This document shows, one piece after another, positions 10,891-22,700 of a stretch of 64,000 nucleotides of DNA (positions are counted from its first letter, which is position 1; every line of letters starts with the position of its first letter). Source of the stretch: Strongylocentrotus droebachiensis (lineage: Eukaryota > Echinodermata > Echinoidea > Camarodonta > Strongylocentrotidae); the NCBI GenBank assembly GCA_035222895.1, contig JAVYIG010004946.1:84095-148094 (forward strand), written 5' to 3'. The translations under genes and the position numbers were made by a program. Under the pieces are notes generated by a model. It ran no database searches, was not told the DNA's origin, and saw only the letters and a list, made by a program, of their open reading frames with translations.

Positions 10891-12392
10891 TATCTTGTAT
10901 TATTCTTGATACTGTTAAACGAGACAACACACATACATTGAAGTTCATTCCATTATCGATTCTAACCGATCGGTGTATTCTTATCTTGCCATTTGCGATC
11001 ATGTACACCCTGTTTTATCCTGACTTGGCTGAGAGCCATAAGAGGATAACTCATGAAACTTGAGTTAACAGCCTTCTGGCTCTTATTAGAGATATTATTC
11101 TTAACCAAAACACAAATGTGCGAGCAAACTTAATTTATCCCACCATTTGTGTGCACTTTATGCAAACCTTCCATGCAAACCATTACACAAAGTTTTGACT
11201 CAGGAATGACATTCACAAGAAACGTGAGAATAGAAAATGAAATAGTTTGTTACCTCCACTGAATGTATTATACAAATATTCACGATAAATGAGGCTATGT
11301 TTCCTATATCCCGCAGGTTTTATGAAGGGGAAAAGATCATGTTTTGGTAAAATGTATTATAAAATATGTCTCAGTGAGGTTTCATGTATATAACGGTCTC
11401 TTTGTCAAAATAGTGAATACCTGTAGTACATGTAAATTAATCTGTGACATTTGAAATTTATTCATTTATTAATATGCAAAATGTATTCTTCGTCAAAAGA
11501 GGTACATCTAAAAAGCAGTCACATGAAGGAAAAAATGTTATGAATTATATTAAAATTCATACAATGCAAGATTCATGAAAAGTTTACTTTTTGTGATAAT
11601 GTGAAATAAAGAATGGGAAATTTGTATTAAGAGGCTAATTGTTCATTCTTTTAGCATTGGAAATTTGTGATATTTACATGGTAAATGGTTACATTACGAT
11701 GTGGATCGTACCTAAACAACTAGGTATATTTATCTTTGCATACTGAATATACCCAATGAAATTATGTTTTTTAATCTAGGTTACATTTATGTCACATGCC
11801 AAATACCGGTACCTACTAGAGTAATATTCACAATTTTGTCACCCTGTAGTTTTCACTTGTGCAGTTCTAGGGGGATCTTTGTCATCTCAACTTTATTTCA
11901 TTGTTCTACCAATGTCATGAATTTTATTATTTTTCATTGCTTTGTTCATTGATTTCAGCTTGGATCACATCAAACTGATTTCTGATATATTTGATAAGAT
12001 AATTTCACTGTTTTCAAAATTATGCAAATTTCTTGCTTTTGTCACCTCATGGATGTCACAGCTTTTGAAGATGTTAATTTATGTATTCATTTTTTTGGTA
12101 TCAAGATACAATATGAAACGAGATTCTCGTCTCTTTAAGTTCTAAATTGAATCTAACATTAGTTGAACCTTTGTGTAAACCTGGAGTAATAGCATAAATT
12201 AGTAAAATGTCTCTGCATGCACATGATCATTGTTTTTGAAATTTTGAAATTTGCTTTCATCAAAGAATTTTTTCTTTTTTTTCTTCTGCTCTTTATATGT
12301 AAAATCCAAGACACAATGTCATCACAGATCATCATTCATGACATACATGAACAATAGTTCTCACAGTATTGTATTAACTGAGATAGCCCACA

Positions 12393-12423
<31 letters not shown>

Positions 12424-12713
12424 CATACTACTTCAATAAAATTGATGTAATATTTTGATGCTGTTTTAGATGACATATTGGCTTCAACATTTCTTTATGC
12501 ACTTATTTAATTGTGTATCTAATAATCTATATCTTGACTTAATGTTTAACAGGGGTATAGTTTGAAACTTACTAGCTTATCAAAAACTTACAGAAATGTA
12601 TTTTCTTGTGATAAAGCAGACATAATTTGAGATTGATTGAGTACTATAAACCAGTATTCTGTTCAGTATTCTCATTGTCAAGGAAGGGGTACTGTAACCT
12701 GTTACTCAGCCAT
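10891..12713. other. Intergenic or long 3' UTR, no gene seen
   Basis: AT-rich sequence with a TG microsatellite at 12393-12419. Short ORFs here have no recognisable product and no splice support. Confidence 0.6.
12393..12419. repeat. TG dinucleotide microsatellite
   Basis: About 13 TG units. Confidence 0.95.
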
Positions 12714-13095
12714 TTAAAGGGGGAAGTCTACCCTGATATTAATGAAAGTAGAAAAAAGGAGAAACAAATTAGTGAAAGTTTGAGCAAAATCTGATTAGAA
12801 ATAGGAAATTTATGAATTTTTGAAGCTGTCATCAGTGAAACACAAATTGGCAACACTGTGACATATCATGTGAGCTGGTCTCCAATCTGCTCTTTGGCAT
12901 CACTAGTTAAACCTGAGATGGTGATCCTATAGCACCGTGAAAGCATTCAAACATTGTGGAGTAACTTTCAGTATTCAATTTCTAATGTGTAAGTCATGAT
13001 TTACTGGTAAGTCATGATTTTATTTCCCACCTGTGGCGATACTATTGTTATATGTAGGTTTAGCACTGTTTTTCACCCCATTAGTCTTCCCTTTT
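12714..13095 (+). mobile_element. MITE family C, copy 2 (diverged)
   Basis: Begins TTAAAGGGGGAAGTCTACCC. The interior resembles copy C1 at 15619 (fuller copy), including a TGAAAGTAG/AGCAAAATCTGATTAG stretch. The right end is approximate. Confidence 0.55.
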
Positions 13096-13260
13096 CTGTA
13101 GATAAATATATCCAGAGACATGTTCAGGTGGAAATTGGATATTTAACTTTGAGGTATTGTTCTTACGAGAAGAGTGATTTTACATGATAAATCGATTGTT
13201 AATACATGTACATGTACTTTGGTATTGAGATAGCTTTAAATGCATATGTTCATGCACATA

Positions 13261-14140
13261 CAGTGCGTCCCAGAAAAAACGAAACCGAGAAGTATCGATG
13301 TTTTATTATAACTTAATCACAACCATAATTAATGAATGATACATATTTGGAAAGCTTAGAGTCTCCTCTTTCAGTTGATGCTACTCACGTGATGCATATT
13401 TCACGCATGAGTGATTAAAAGCAATTTGAAGGAAGGAAACCAAAAAGTAATTTGGCGGGCGGTATCTGAATTTCGAAGAAAAATTCACATTTCTAGAAAG
13501 TTGAGTTTCTGCTCTTTCATATGATACCTCAATTAAGAAAAATGAGTGAGGAATGACAAAGTTCTGTTTGTTTAAAGTAGCCCTTACATTTTCATAATTT
13601 TAACAAACGAATTCGTTTTCACTGGGTGCCTGCCGTAGCAAAAAGCAGATTTGACAAAAGACTTAACTCCGTTTCGTTGACAATCAGCCATGCATGAAGA
13701 CTCTCGTCTACGGCTGATTGTCAACGAAACGGAGTTAAGTCTTTTGTTAATTTCGTTTATTGATACGGCAGGCAGCCAGTGAAAACGAATTCGTTTAATA
13801 AAATTATTGAAATGCAAGCACTACTTTAAACAAACAGAACTTTGTCATTCCTCGCTCATTTTTCCTGATTGAGGTGTCATATGAAAGGGCAGAAACTCAA
13901 CTTTCTACAAATGTGAATTTTTCTTCGAAATTCAGATACCGCCCGCCAAATTACTTTTTGGTTTCCTTCCTTCAAATTGCTTTTAATCACTCATGCGTGA
14001 AATATGCATCACGTGAGTAGCATCAACTGAAAGAGGAGACTCTAAGCTTTCCAAATATGTATCATTCATTAATTATAGTTGTGATTAAGTTATGATAGAA
14101 CATCGATACTTCTCGGTTTCGTTTTTTCTGGGACGCACTG
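13261..14140. mobile_element. 880-bp fold-back mariner-type element
   Basis: The left arm 13261 to about 13690 and the right arm about 13712 to 14140 are near-perfect reverse complements (about 95% by eye) around a short loop near 13700. Termini are CAGTGCGTCCCAGAAAAAAC and its complement, flanked by TA on both sides (13259-13260, 14141-14142), as for Tc1/mariner target sites. No transposase ORF remains. Confidence 0.93.
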
Positions 14141-14142
14141 TA

Positions 14143-15618
14143 TATAAGACGTAGATTAGAAGGTAAGAAAGATAGATGGGAGAGAAAGAGAGAGAGAGAG
14201 ATTAAGTGAGTGAGAGAGAGAGAGGGAGGGAGAGAGAGAAGAGAATGAGAAATAATTTAATTAAGATGAAAGAACAGATGTTATTTGTAATACCTCGGTC
14301 ATACAGATGAGACAGATGCCCGACTATCACCACATTGAACAAAAAGACACGTGTCCAAGGAATGGTCAGTTTAGCGTCTATTTCACAATGTTACCAAGGT
14401 ATGACCTACCTAAACCCCTTGATTCAAATGTTTACAGGATCCATACATGTCGATCTGGCGCTGCTCAGTGGCTGCCGGGCTCACGATCAATTGGGCAAAA
14501 AGAATTTCCATTTCTGGTTTAACTTAATAAAATTTGGACTGGACTTTAAAAAGATTATTATTGTTATTATGATAAACAACATGTGTACAAATAACAAGAG
14601 GGAGTCCTTTTTTAAAATTCCAGTTTAATTGCTTTACATATATGCTTGTACTTACGGGTAAGCAGTAAAGATGATTTACATATGTAGAGAAATTTACAAA
14701 CCCACTATAGAAATGCCATTGAAAAAGACATAACTATTTGGATGTATAACATTGTTAGACAAGGCATTTGATTTTGTGTTGCCAAATCGAATAGACCATT
14801 TTCGTAATTGCTTGTCCTATCTATAACAACACGTAACGTATGCAATTCGCATTCTGAAAATTGAAATACAATTATTTGTAACGGGTGAATTAAATTATTT
14901 GTAATTAAAATTGATTACATAACGAAAATGGCCTGTTTGGATTATTGGTATTTTACATTCCTTGCATGTTTTGAGAACTGTACGTATTGTAAAAACAGAA
15001 TAAACCTTGTAGCTATATCCAGATTGGTTTTATTAGAAGTTGATAAGATCACTGTGTGATATATATACTGTAAAAAGGAATCTCATTAATACTTATTTTA
15101 TTTATTTTTAACCACTTTCTGCAATGTTGATCATGTGATCTCTGGGAGCCAGTGAAAAGCAAGAAGCTATTTTCTGGCTCAAGAGACGAGATAAGTGAAT
15201 TAAAATATTAGATGTATGATCTATAACACAATGCTATCTCTATGTATTTTTGTTTTCTTAAACAGTTTTTATCAGAGCTGTCTGTGTTGGTAACCGACTT
15301 GTGAAGAATACTTGCCTGATATTATACAGGCATCTCTTTGTATTTTGTATGAGATTGATGAAGAATGTGTAGAAAGTTTGGGACTTTGATATGAGTCTAT
15401 ATCTGCATGTATGAATAATCAACATTGGAAGTGTACAAGACGCATAGAGAGAAATGAGGAAGCAATGTTAATGTTGACATAGATGGCTGAGATGTCATCT
15501 GAATGCATAAAATAATTGTAATACCTAGGGTATCAGTTGTACAACGTTTGCTCCGGTAACAAATGCTCCATCAAAAAGCTCTTCCACTAACCAAAATTAC
15601 AACTTATTTGACTAAACC
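14143..15618. other. Intergenic, no gene seen
   Basis: A GA-rich microsatellite at 14182-14240, then AT-rich sequence. Segment 14300-14515 is less AT-rich and open in two frames but matches nothing I recognise. Confidence 0.5.
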
Positions 15619-16174
15619 TTAAAGGGCGATCCGACCCTCATAATAAGTTGATTTGTATGAAAGCAGAAAAATAAATGAAACAGAATGGCAAAAGTTTGAC
15701 ATGAATCGGACCAATAGTAAAAAAGTTATGAATGTTTGAAATATGAGATCACTAAGCCTATGCAAATCTCAAATTGGCAGTTCGGTCAGTGGATTGTGAC
15801 GTAGGGTGTTGATAACTCTCCCATTTGCGGTGTACAAAATATCATTAATTTCTGTTTTTCTTGTAAGTTCCTTCTCGCTTGGGGCACTACTCAAATATAT
15901 ATCATAGATAGCATATTAATATTATTATAGGGCAATGAATTTTTGAAGAATTACAAAAAAAGTCCTTTTATATGTTGGAGCAGATGGGAAAGTATTCCGC
16001 CACTACATCACAATGATATTACCGCTTTGGCCAATTCGAAGTGCCATTAGTATAGTGATTACAACTTTCACAAATTCATAACTTTCTTGTATTTAATCAG
16101 ATATTGAAGATGCTTCTCTGACTTTTCTGCTTTCTTTTAGAGTAGATGTCTATTTAGGTTGGATTTCCCTTTAA
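15619..16174 (+). mobile_element. MITE family C, copy 1 (about 556 bp)
   Basis: TTAAAGGGCGATCCGACCC at the left and GGATTTCCCTTTAA at the right, with TTAA at both edges. It shares interior sequence with 52550-52973. Confidence 0.75.
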
Positions 16175-16911
16175 GTTAAGCCCTAGCCCTATCAAAAACC
16201 CAATCAAACGCATTCCTCAATGTCCGACAAACACAAAATCTAGAAATTTTGAAAAAGATGAGATGTATGCAGAAAAGAATTATGAGAACAAAAATAGCAA
16301 TGGAAGAAAAGCAAGGAAAGAGGAAAATGTATAATATACATGTTTTTTGTGTGTGTATGTGGGGAGGGGGGGGGGGATATATTGAGCGATCGACTGGAAA
16401 TGTTTTTCACCAATAAAGACTGTGGGCATGCTGCTGTAGCTATATTCCTCGGGTGATGTATTAATTTATCTACGCGCTATATTCTTTTTTTCTTTTTTTA
16501 AAAACTAGGCCAGGGATAGGGTAATTGGGATTGGCCGGCAATAGCTCAATCCAATATAGTGCCTCAAACAAAACAAAACAAAACTATTCTAAATAAAACC
16601 ACAAAGAGTCTTCTGAAGGCATACAATTCGGCTCTCCTCCATCTCCTAGCTCCACCCCTCCCCCGCCCCCCCCCCCCCTTCCCCTTTTTACAATTTACAT
16701 TTTACCTCCGGCATTTTTACACTGAAATGTTTTGCCTACTGTTTCTTCATCATATATTTTCACAATTGACTTGGCAGAATCAGACAATTATTATTAAAGA
16801 TCCATTCCATATGAATGGTCGGGTTTTTGTTTTAATTAAAATAAAATAAATCTTCTCCTGAAGCAATATTGCAAAATGCATTGTGTTGCATTGTACAAAG
16901 ACTAATTTAAG
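16175..16911 (+). promoter_or_regulatory. Region upstream of MSH3, likely promoter and 5' UTR
   Basis: Contains a G-rich tract at 16360-16377, a C13 run at 16666-16678 and a CCAAT at 16550-16554. No TATA box or initiator can be placed with confidence, and no divergent gene starts here. Confidence 0.35.
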
Positions 16912-17013
16912 ATGTCGAGCAAGAAGAAAGTGCAGCCTACACTCTCACGTTTTTTTGCAACTAAATCTACCAAGAAAGTCGATGACACGTCAAAGTCGAA
17001 TGGAGGATCCGAT
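16912..17013 (+). CDS. MSH3: MSH3 exon 1 (PCNA-interacting box)
   Basis: ATG at 16912 with adenine two bases before it. It encodes 34 aa, with QPTLSRFF matching Q-x-x-L-x-x-F-F. The donor is GAT/GTAAGT, phase 0. Confidence 0.92.
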
Positions 17014-17589
17014 GTAAGTACATTATTCAAAAAGTTATAATGTAATGTTCATCTTATGAATGCTGTAAAGACCGTTTTTGACGTCCCGTAGCTGCCAGTT
17101 ATAGCACAGCTTTACACTCAGTCCCAGATGTGACATTTTGTGTTTGTTTTGTGGCAGGACGTTATTTATGTGCATGCTAATAGATCCATTAACAGTCTAT
17201 GGGTGATGATGCACACATAGGAGCATCACTATCCTGGCTGTGTAGTAAAAGCTGTGCTTTTGATTCTCAACATTTCAAACACCACTGTACAAAACTCAAC
17301 TGATTTCACTCAAAATCGGTACTTTAGTGACAATTAATGACACCTAAATAGCAGTAAAATACATTTTTTTCAACTTACTGATGTTAAAAAGAATAATTTA
17401 AAAATTCAAATTGTAAGTCTAGTGTCAAACTTTGCTTACAGCTGCATCGACATGGTTGTGTACAGTCTATGCGGTATTGTGTGGTGTGTGTATTTGTGTA
17501 AAGACTTCTAGGTCCCTGCCTCACAGCATGTATGCAGTGCTAGAGGTCAATACGCATTGGCATTGACTCTCTATGCTTTGCTGGAGTGG

Positions 17590-17629
<40 letters not shown>

Positions 17630-19756
17630 AAGGAGAGAGAGAGAAAGAGAGGGGGGGGGGGTGATGAGGTTGATGATGATATTGATAATAATATTATTCA
17701 TGATAATAACAATAAATACAAACTACAACATATTAGGGCTTTCTGGCTATTCTTGGAATCAACATGTCGAAGATGATGTTGATGATGATGGAGCTGATGT
17801 GATGGTGATGGTGATGGTGATGATGATAACTATAATGATTTTGATGATGATGATGAGGATGATGACTCAAGTGATTTAAGGTGAAGAAGATAATGACTTA
17901 TCGAAAATAATATCGCTAGTGATATCGCTAGTAATATATTTAGCATTAAAGGTACTGTCCCTTTTGCAGCCAACCTCAAATTCTGTAGAACTTGGCAGGA
18001 ATTATGAATATGTCATGTATGTCCTATCTGTGAAATTTAAACGTTAGCAGTGTCCTCATATCCAAATTATGCAAGGAAACCCGTTTACTTGCTAGACTTC
18101 ACAGTCAGACACTATTGAGTGACTGACTGGCTTTTTTCCTTCTTTGGTAATAACATACATGAAAAGAGTTGTAAAGGATACATGAGCATTTGTCTACATC
18201 AATAACCCACTTCTTGTGATGGCCAAGATTAAACTGATTGAATCTTTGCGCAGCATAAAACATATGACCATTCAGTACAATTGTCTGAAAATCAAGACTA
18301 TTACTTTTGGGCTCTATAGCCCTAAAGTCTATTTGACAACTAATAGTCGTTATTTTCCCACTTGAAGACATTTTCAAGCCCCACCTTTTTTAGGGAAGTT
18401 CTAAATTAGTATTATCTTTCAAATGCAGATGGAATTTAACTTTTTCATTTTTTTGGTCTGCAAATGGGACATTGTACCTTTAAGATAATGACTGATCAGA
18501 TTAACGGTAATGGCAACTCCAGAAATGGTGAGGACGGTGATGAAGATGATGCGGATTGATGATGATAATGATGGGGATGGTGATTATGATGAAGATGTAG
18601 AACCCTACCACATAGGATGACGAAAGGACAGTTTGTTGAGATGTAATTGACTGATCTATGATTAACTCTTTGCCCGCCACGTACACAATCCCCCCTGTGC
18701 CACATTGTTTTTAGGGTGCCACCTTAGGAGGGGTTCTGCATGGACTATGCTTATTCAACTCGCAATAACTTTTGATTGGTGTACTGTAATGAAAAACTTT
18801 GTGTAGCAATATTGTATAGAAATTAATAGTCTTGCCAATGGTATCATTTTTGTAATGTATATTATCATAAATTTTGAGATTATCAACTATACATTTTGTA
18901 TCCAAGTTTTCGTTTAGAAGGGTATTCTATACCTCTTATATCTAATACTTTGTTATGGAGGTTTATGTCCTGAGTTAGTTCATTGAAAAGATGTATTCAT
19001 GAGCTTTCACTACATACCAAATTCATGTGTTGAAGGTCACAATGAGCCTGGTAATTTAGGATTGAATAAAGAGTAAGCCGACAATGAACTAATCTCCTAT
19101 TGAAATTGACCCTGGGTACTTTTGAATAGACTTCCTGTCTCTTGATTGTACTTTGATGACCTTTATTGTGTCTGTAGGTAAGATGGTGTAACATTCTATT
19201 ATTACTTGCAAGGCTGTGCAAGCTATTAGAATTGAAAGAAATGAATAGAAGAACTGATTTTCTACACTAATAAGGCAAGCCATGAACATAATGTATGCTT
19301 GAAACATGTACTAAGTTATGAATTGTAGAAAGCTGATGTATAATAAATAAGAATAAAATATATTCGTCTACATAATAGTCTCATATTGACATGTTCATTA
19401 TAACAAGAGGTAGACAGAGAGAGGGAGAGAGAAAGAAAGAGAATAAGAACGGAGAGACAGGCAGATTGGGAAAGAAATAAGAAGAGACAGGGAGAGATAG
19501 AGAGAGAGAGAGAAAGAAAGAGATATAAGCAGATACAGAAAATGAGAGTGAGAAGATAGAGGGGGAGGGGAAGAAGAAAGAGACAGGCAGATAGGGATAT
19601 AAATAAGAAGAGACACGGAGAGAGAAAGACAGATAGGCAGACAGAGAAAGACAGAGGCAGGTTGAGATAATGAGAGTGAGAACAAGATAGAGAGAGGCAG
19701 AGAGAGGGGAGGAAGAAAGAGACAGGAAGATAGGGAGAGAAATAACAAGAGACAGG

Positions 19757-19798
<42 letters not shown>

Positions 19799-22700
19799 TA
19801 AGCAGATACAGAAAGTGAGAGTGAGAAGATAGAGATAGAGGGGGAGGGGAAGAAGAAAGAGATAGGCAGATAGGGATATAAATAAGAAGAGACACGGATA
19901 GAGAAAGACAGATAGGCAGACAGAGAAAGAAAGGCAGAAAGAGAAAGTGAGGATGAGAAGATACAGAGGGGCAGAGAGAAATAAGAAACAAGGAGAGAGA
20001 GAGAGAGAGAGAGATAGTGGCAGATAGAGAAAGTGAGAGTGAAAAGAAGATATAGGCAGGGAGAGGGGAAGAAGAAAGAGACAGGCAGATAGGGAGAGAA
20101 ATGAGAGAGAGAGAGAGAAAAGAGACAATCAGATTGCGAAAGAGACAGGCAGACAGAGAGGAGGATAGATAGAAAGAGAGAGATAGAAGGAAAAGGGACT
20201 GAGACAGAGAAAGTCAGGTATAGAGAAATAGAGACAGGCGAAGAGAGAGAGCTAGGGTACTTTATGTTGAATTATTCCCTCAATGCTACAAAACGCTTTC
20301 ACTCTATTTAATTCTCTATCATCCACACTTTCCTTGTTAGTCACTCAACTTCTCTACATGCATCTCATCTCATCCCACAACTCAACCACACTCTAAAAAG
20401 TGTTGAATAAGAACTCCCATAAAAAAAACAGTCACTTTTTTGAAAATAATAAACGACACAAGACAATCAAATTTGCAAATCAAATTGTAACTATATTGTT
20501 ATTCCACACAACCCGAAAATAAGGCATTCATATATTGCATATCAAATTGTAACTATATTGTTATTCCACACAACCCGAAAATAAGGCATTCATCTATTGC
20601 AGATCAAATTGTACATTGTTATTCCACACAACCCCAACATTTAGTTCAGCTTCCTGGTGAAAGCATACCAAAAAATTACACCATGAATGTATACAAATCA
20701 GAACACATAACAAAATAACTGCATTATCATTATTTATCATAGCTTAGATAATGGACCATTATGTAAATTAAACTTGACACAGTCATGACAGTTATGTATT
20801 CAAAGAATAACAAAAACCTAACATTTTCACTGTATGCATTGCTTGTCAAAATGTTAGGCCTATCGCAGTATGAAAGTATTACTGCACACGTAAAAAAAAA
20901 AAAAAGAAGAAAAGTGAAGAAGTCCCGTCTCCTCCTAATAGGGGCCATCCTAGCTCATCAGAATATTTGCAAAAGCAGTTTCAAAAACTCAATTTTTCTC
21001 GGAAAATGTCAATGTAAACAATGTCTGCGAAAGCGGTGCAATGAAGTGTGATGTGTATACAATGCGAAGCAGGCGTTACTATTGTGTGTGTGTGCGTACA
21101 ATAGAATTAAATGCGTTCCGTGTGTATTGTGAATGAAATGTGACTTGAGTCGAAGTTGGCAGCCCGCTGTATGTTCCGCTAGTCGAACGAAGCGGGAAAA
21201 GAGTTAAGGGAGGGAGAGTGCCAATTATGCATCATTTTTTTTTTGAAGGAGAAGGTTAATTCAACGTACAAATGTAAAGGTAGTGTCAGTATGTAACAAT
21301 ATATACAATATACAGTTAACAACTTAATTATTCATATACCCTTATCAGGTTTTGTAATTGTTTGAAGTATGTGAACAATTGATTTAATTGTTCCCCTTTA
21401 TTTTTCTTGAGAATGTAACATATATGAAAGCCAACATCTAAAAGTATTCAACGAAGGCCCTAGTTCAGCCAGTCCACCTTTCATTCTTGAGTTCCCCAAA
21501 ATACATAAATATACAAAATATGAATTAATTTAGTTGTTAAATGTATATCAGCCAACTAAGTAGGAGATGAGTAATTGACAAAACCCAGTCAGTATTTCTC
21601 CGTTCAATTTTTTCAATCTACAGTGCGCTTCGGCAGACTCTCTCTCTGGTAAGCGACCTCGATCCATAGGGGAGGATGAGGACTTCCAGCAGAATTCACC
21701 CAAACAGCTGAAATTAGATGGCAAAGTTCTTCCCAACTCAGGTAGAATTGATGCTAAAAAAAAAATTGCATGCCTATTATTTAGGAGCAGCATTAGTCCA
21801 AAAGTCTCGTTAGATGTAAGTGAGGAAATTATTAGGGAGAGTTGTGTATTGATGATTATTTCATTTTCTTGTTGCATTAGCAAGTTAGAAATACTGAGAA
21901 TTAAAATCAGACACATACCGGTAATTGATAGGTAAGGTATTAATCTATTGAAATCAATATATAGATTTTTCTTTGTATGATTAATGTCAGAACTTTTCAT
22001 CCAATCTTGTTATTCGTAATTTATTTGTCTGAGTTGCACATGTCGGCACACTTGTAGAATGGACATTTGCCATTTGTAATCCCTGCTTTCCTGAGCTTTG
22101 TCATAATCCTTTATCAACCTTGCACAAGGCCTGCCATCTAGAGCATTATACTGCAGAATGTTTCCACATACAAAAATGAAACATAGCTAGCTGTATGGTT
22201 ATGAGATAAACAACTATTTCAAACTTAACTGTGATGTTTGTGATATAATTTGCTTTGTGCATTTTCCAGACAGCAGAGACGTCCCTCCACTTTCAGCAGG
22301 TACCCTCCAGAAGCTCAATGCCTTTGCCCTTGCATCAAGCCATACAGAGTCAGAGAGTAGTAATGGAATGCATCATGAGGATGCCAACAAATCCCCACCT
22401 TCACCGTCAAATGCTTCAAGCTCTCCACGCCTTGCAGGAGAGACTCAAGGTCCATGCTCACCCGTGGGTCCAAAAGCAGAAACTATTCAGGCAGAATCTT
22501 TGACATCAACTCCTGCAAGTTCAACGTCTAGTAAGCCTAGGACTCCGTCAAACGGTTCTCAGGTTACTCGGTGCAAAGGATCGCCAAAGTTAACAGCTCT
22601 CAAAAACAAGTTCTCGCGCCGTTCGAGCAGTACAACAACCTCCTCTCCAAGAGTGTCGTCATCAGGGTTGCCAGACAATGTCGGTGGAAAAACTTCAAGA

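Noticed and set aside
14307-14628. Short ORFs of 71 and 97 codons
   Set aside because: They overlap in two frames, have no recognisable motif and no splice or start context, so no gene is called.
10544-16911. A divergent DHFR gene sharing the MSH3 promoter
   Set aside because: No minus-strand exon with dihydrofolate reductase motifs could be found. The interval holds transposons and AT-rich sequence.
17573-17879. Poly-Asp and poly-Met ORFs
   Set aside because: Produced by GAT triplet repeats read in different frames.
19316-20128. 270-codon minus-strand ORF rich in Ser and Leu
   Set aside because: It is the complement of a low-complexity GA tract. Its apparent signal-peptide-like content comes from the TCTCTC repeats, and it has no domain or splice support.
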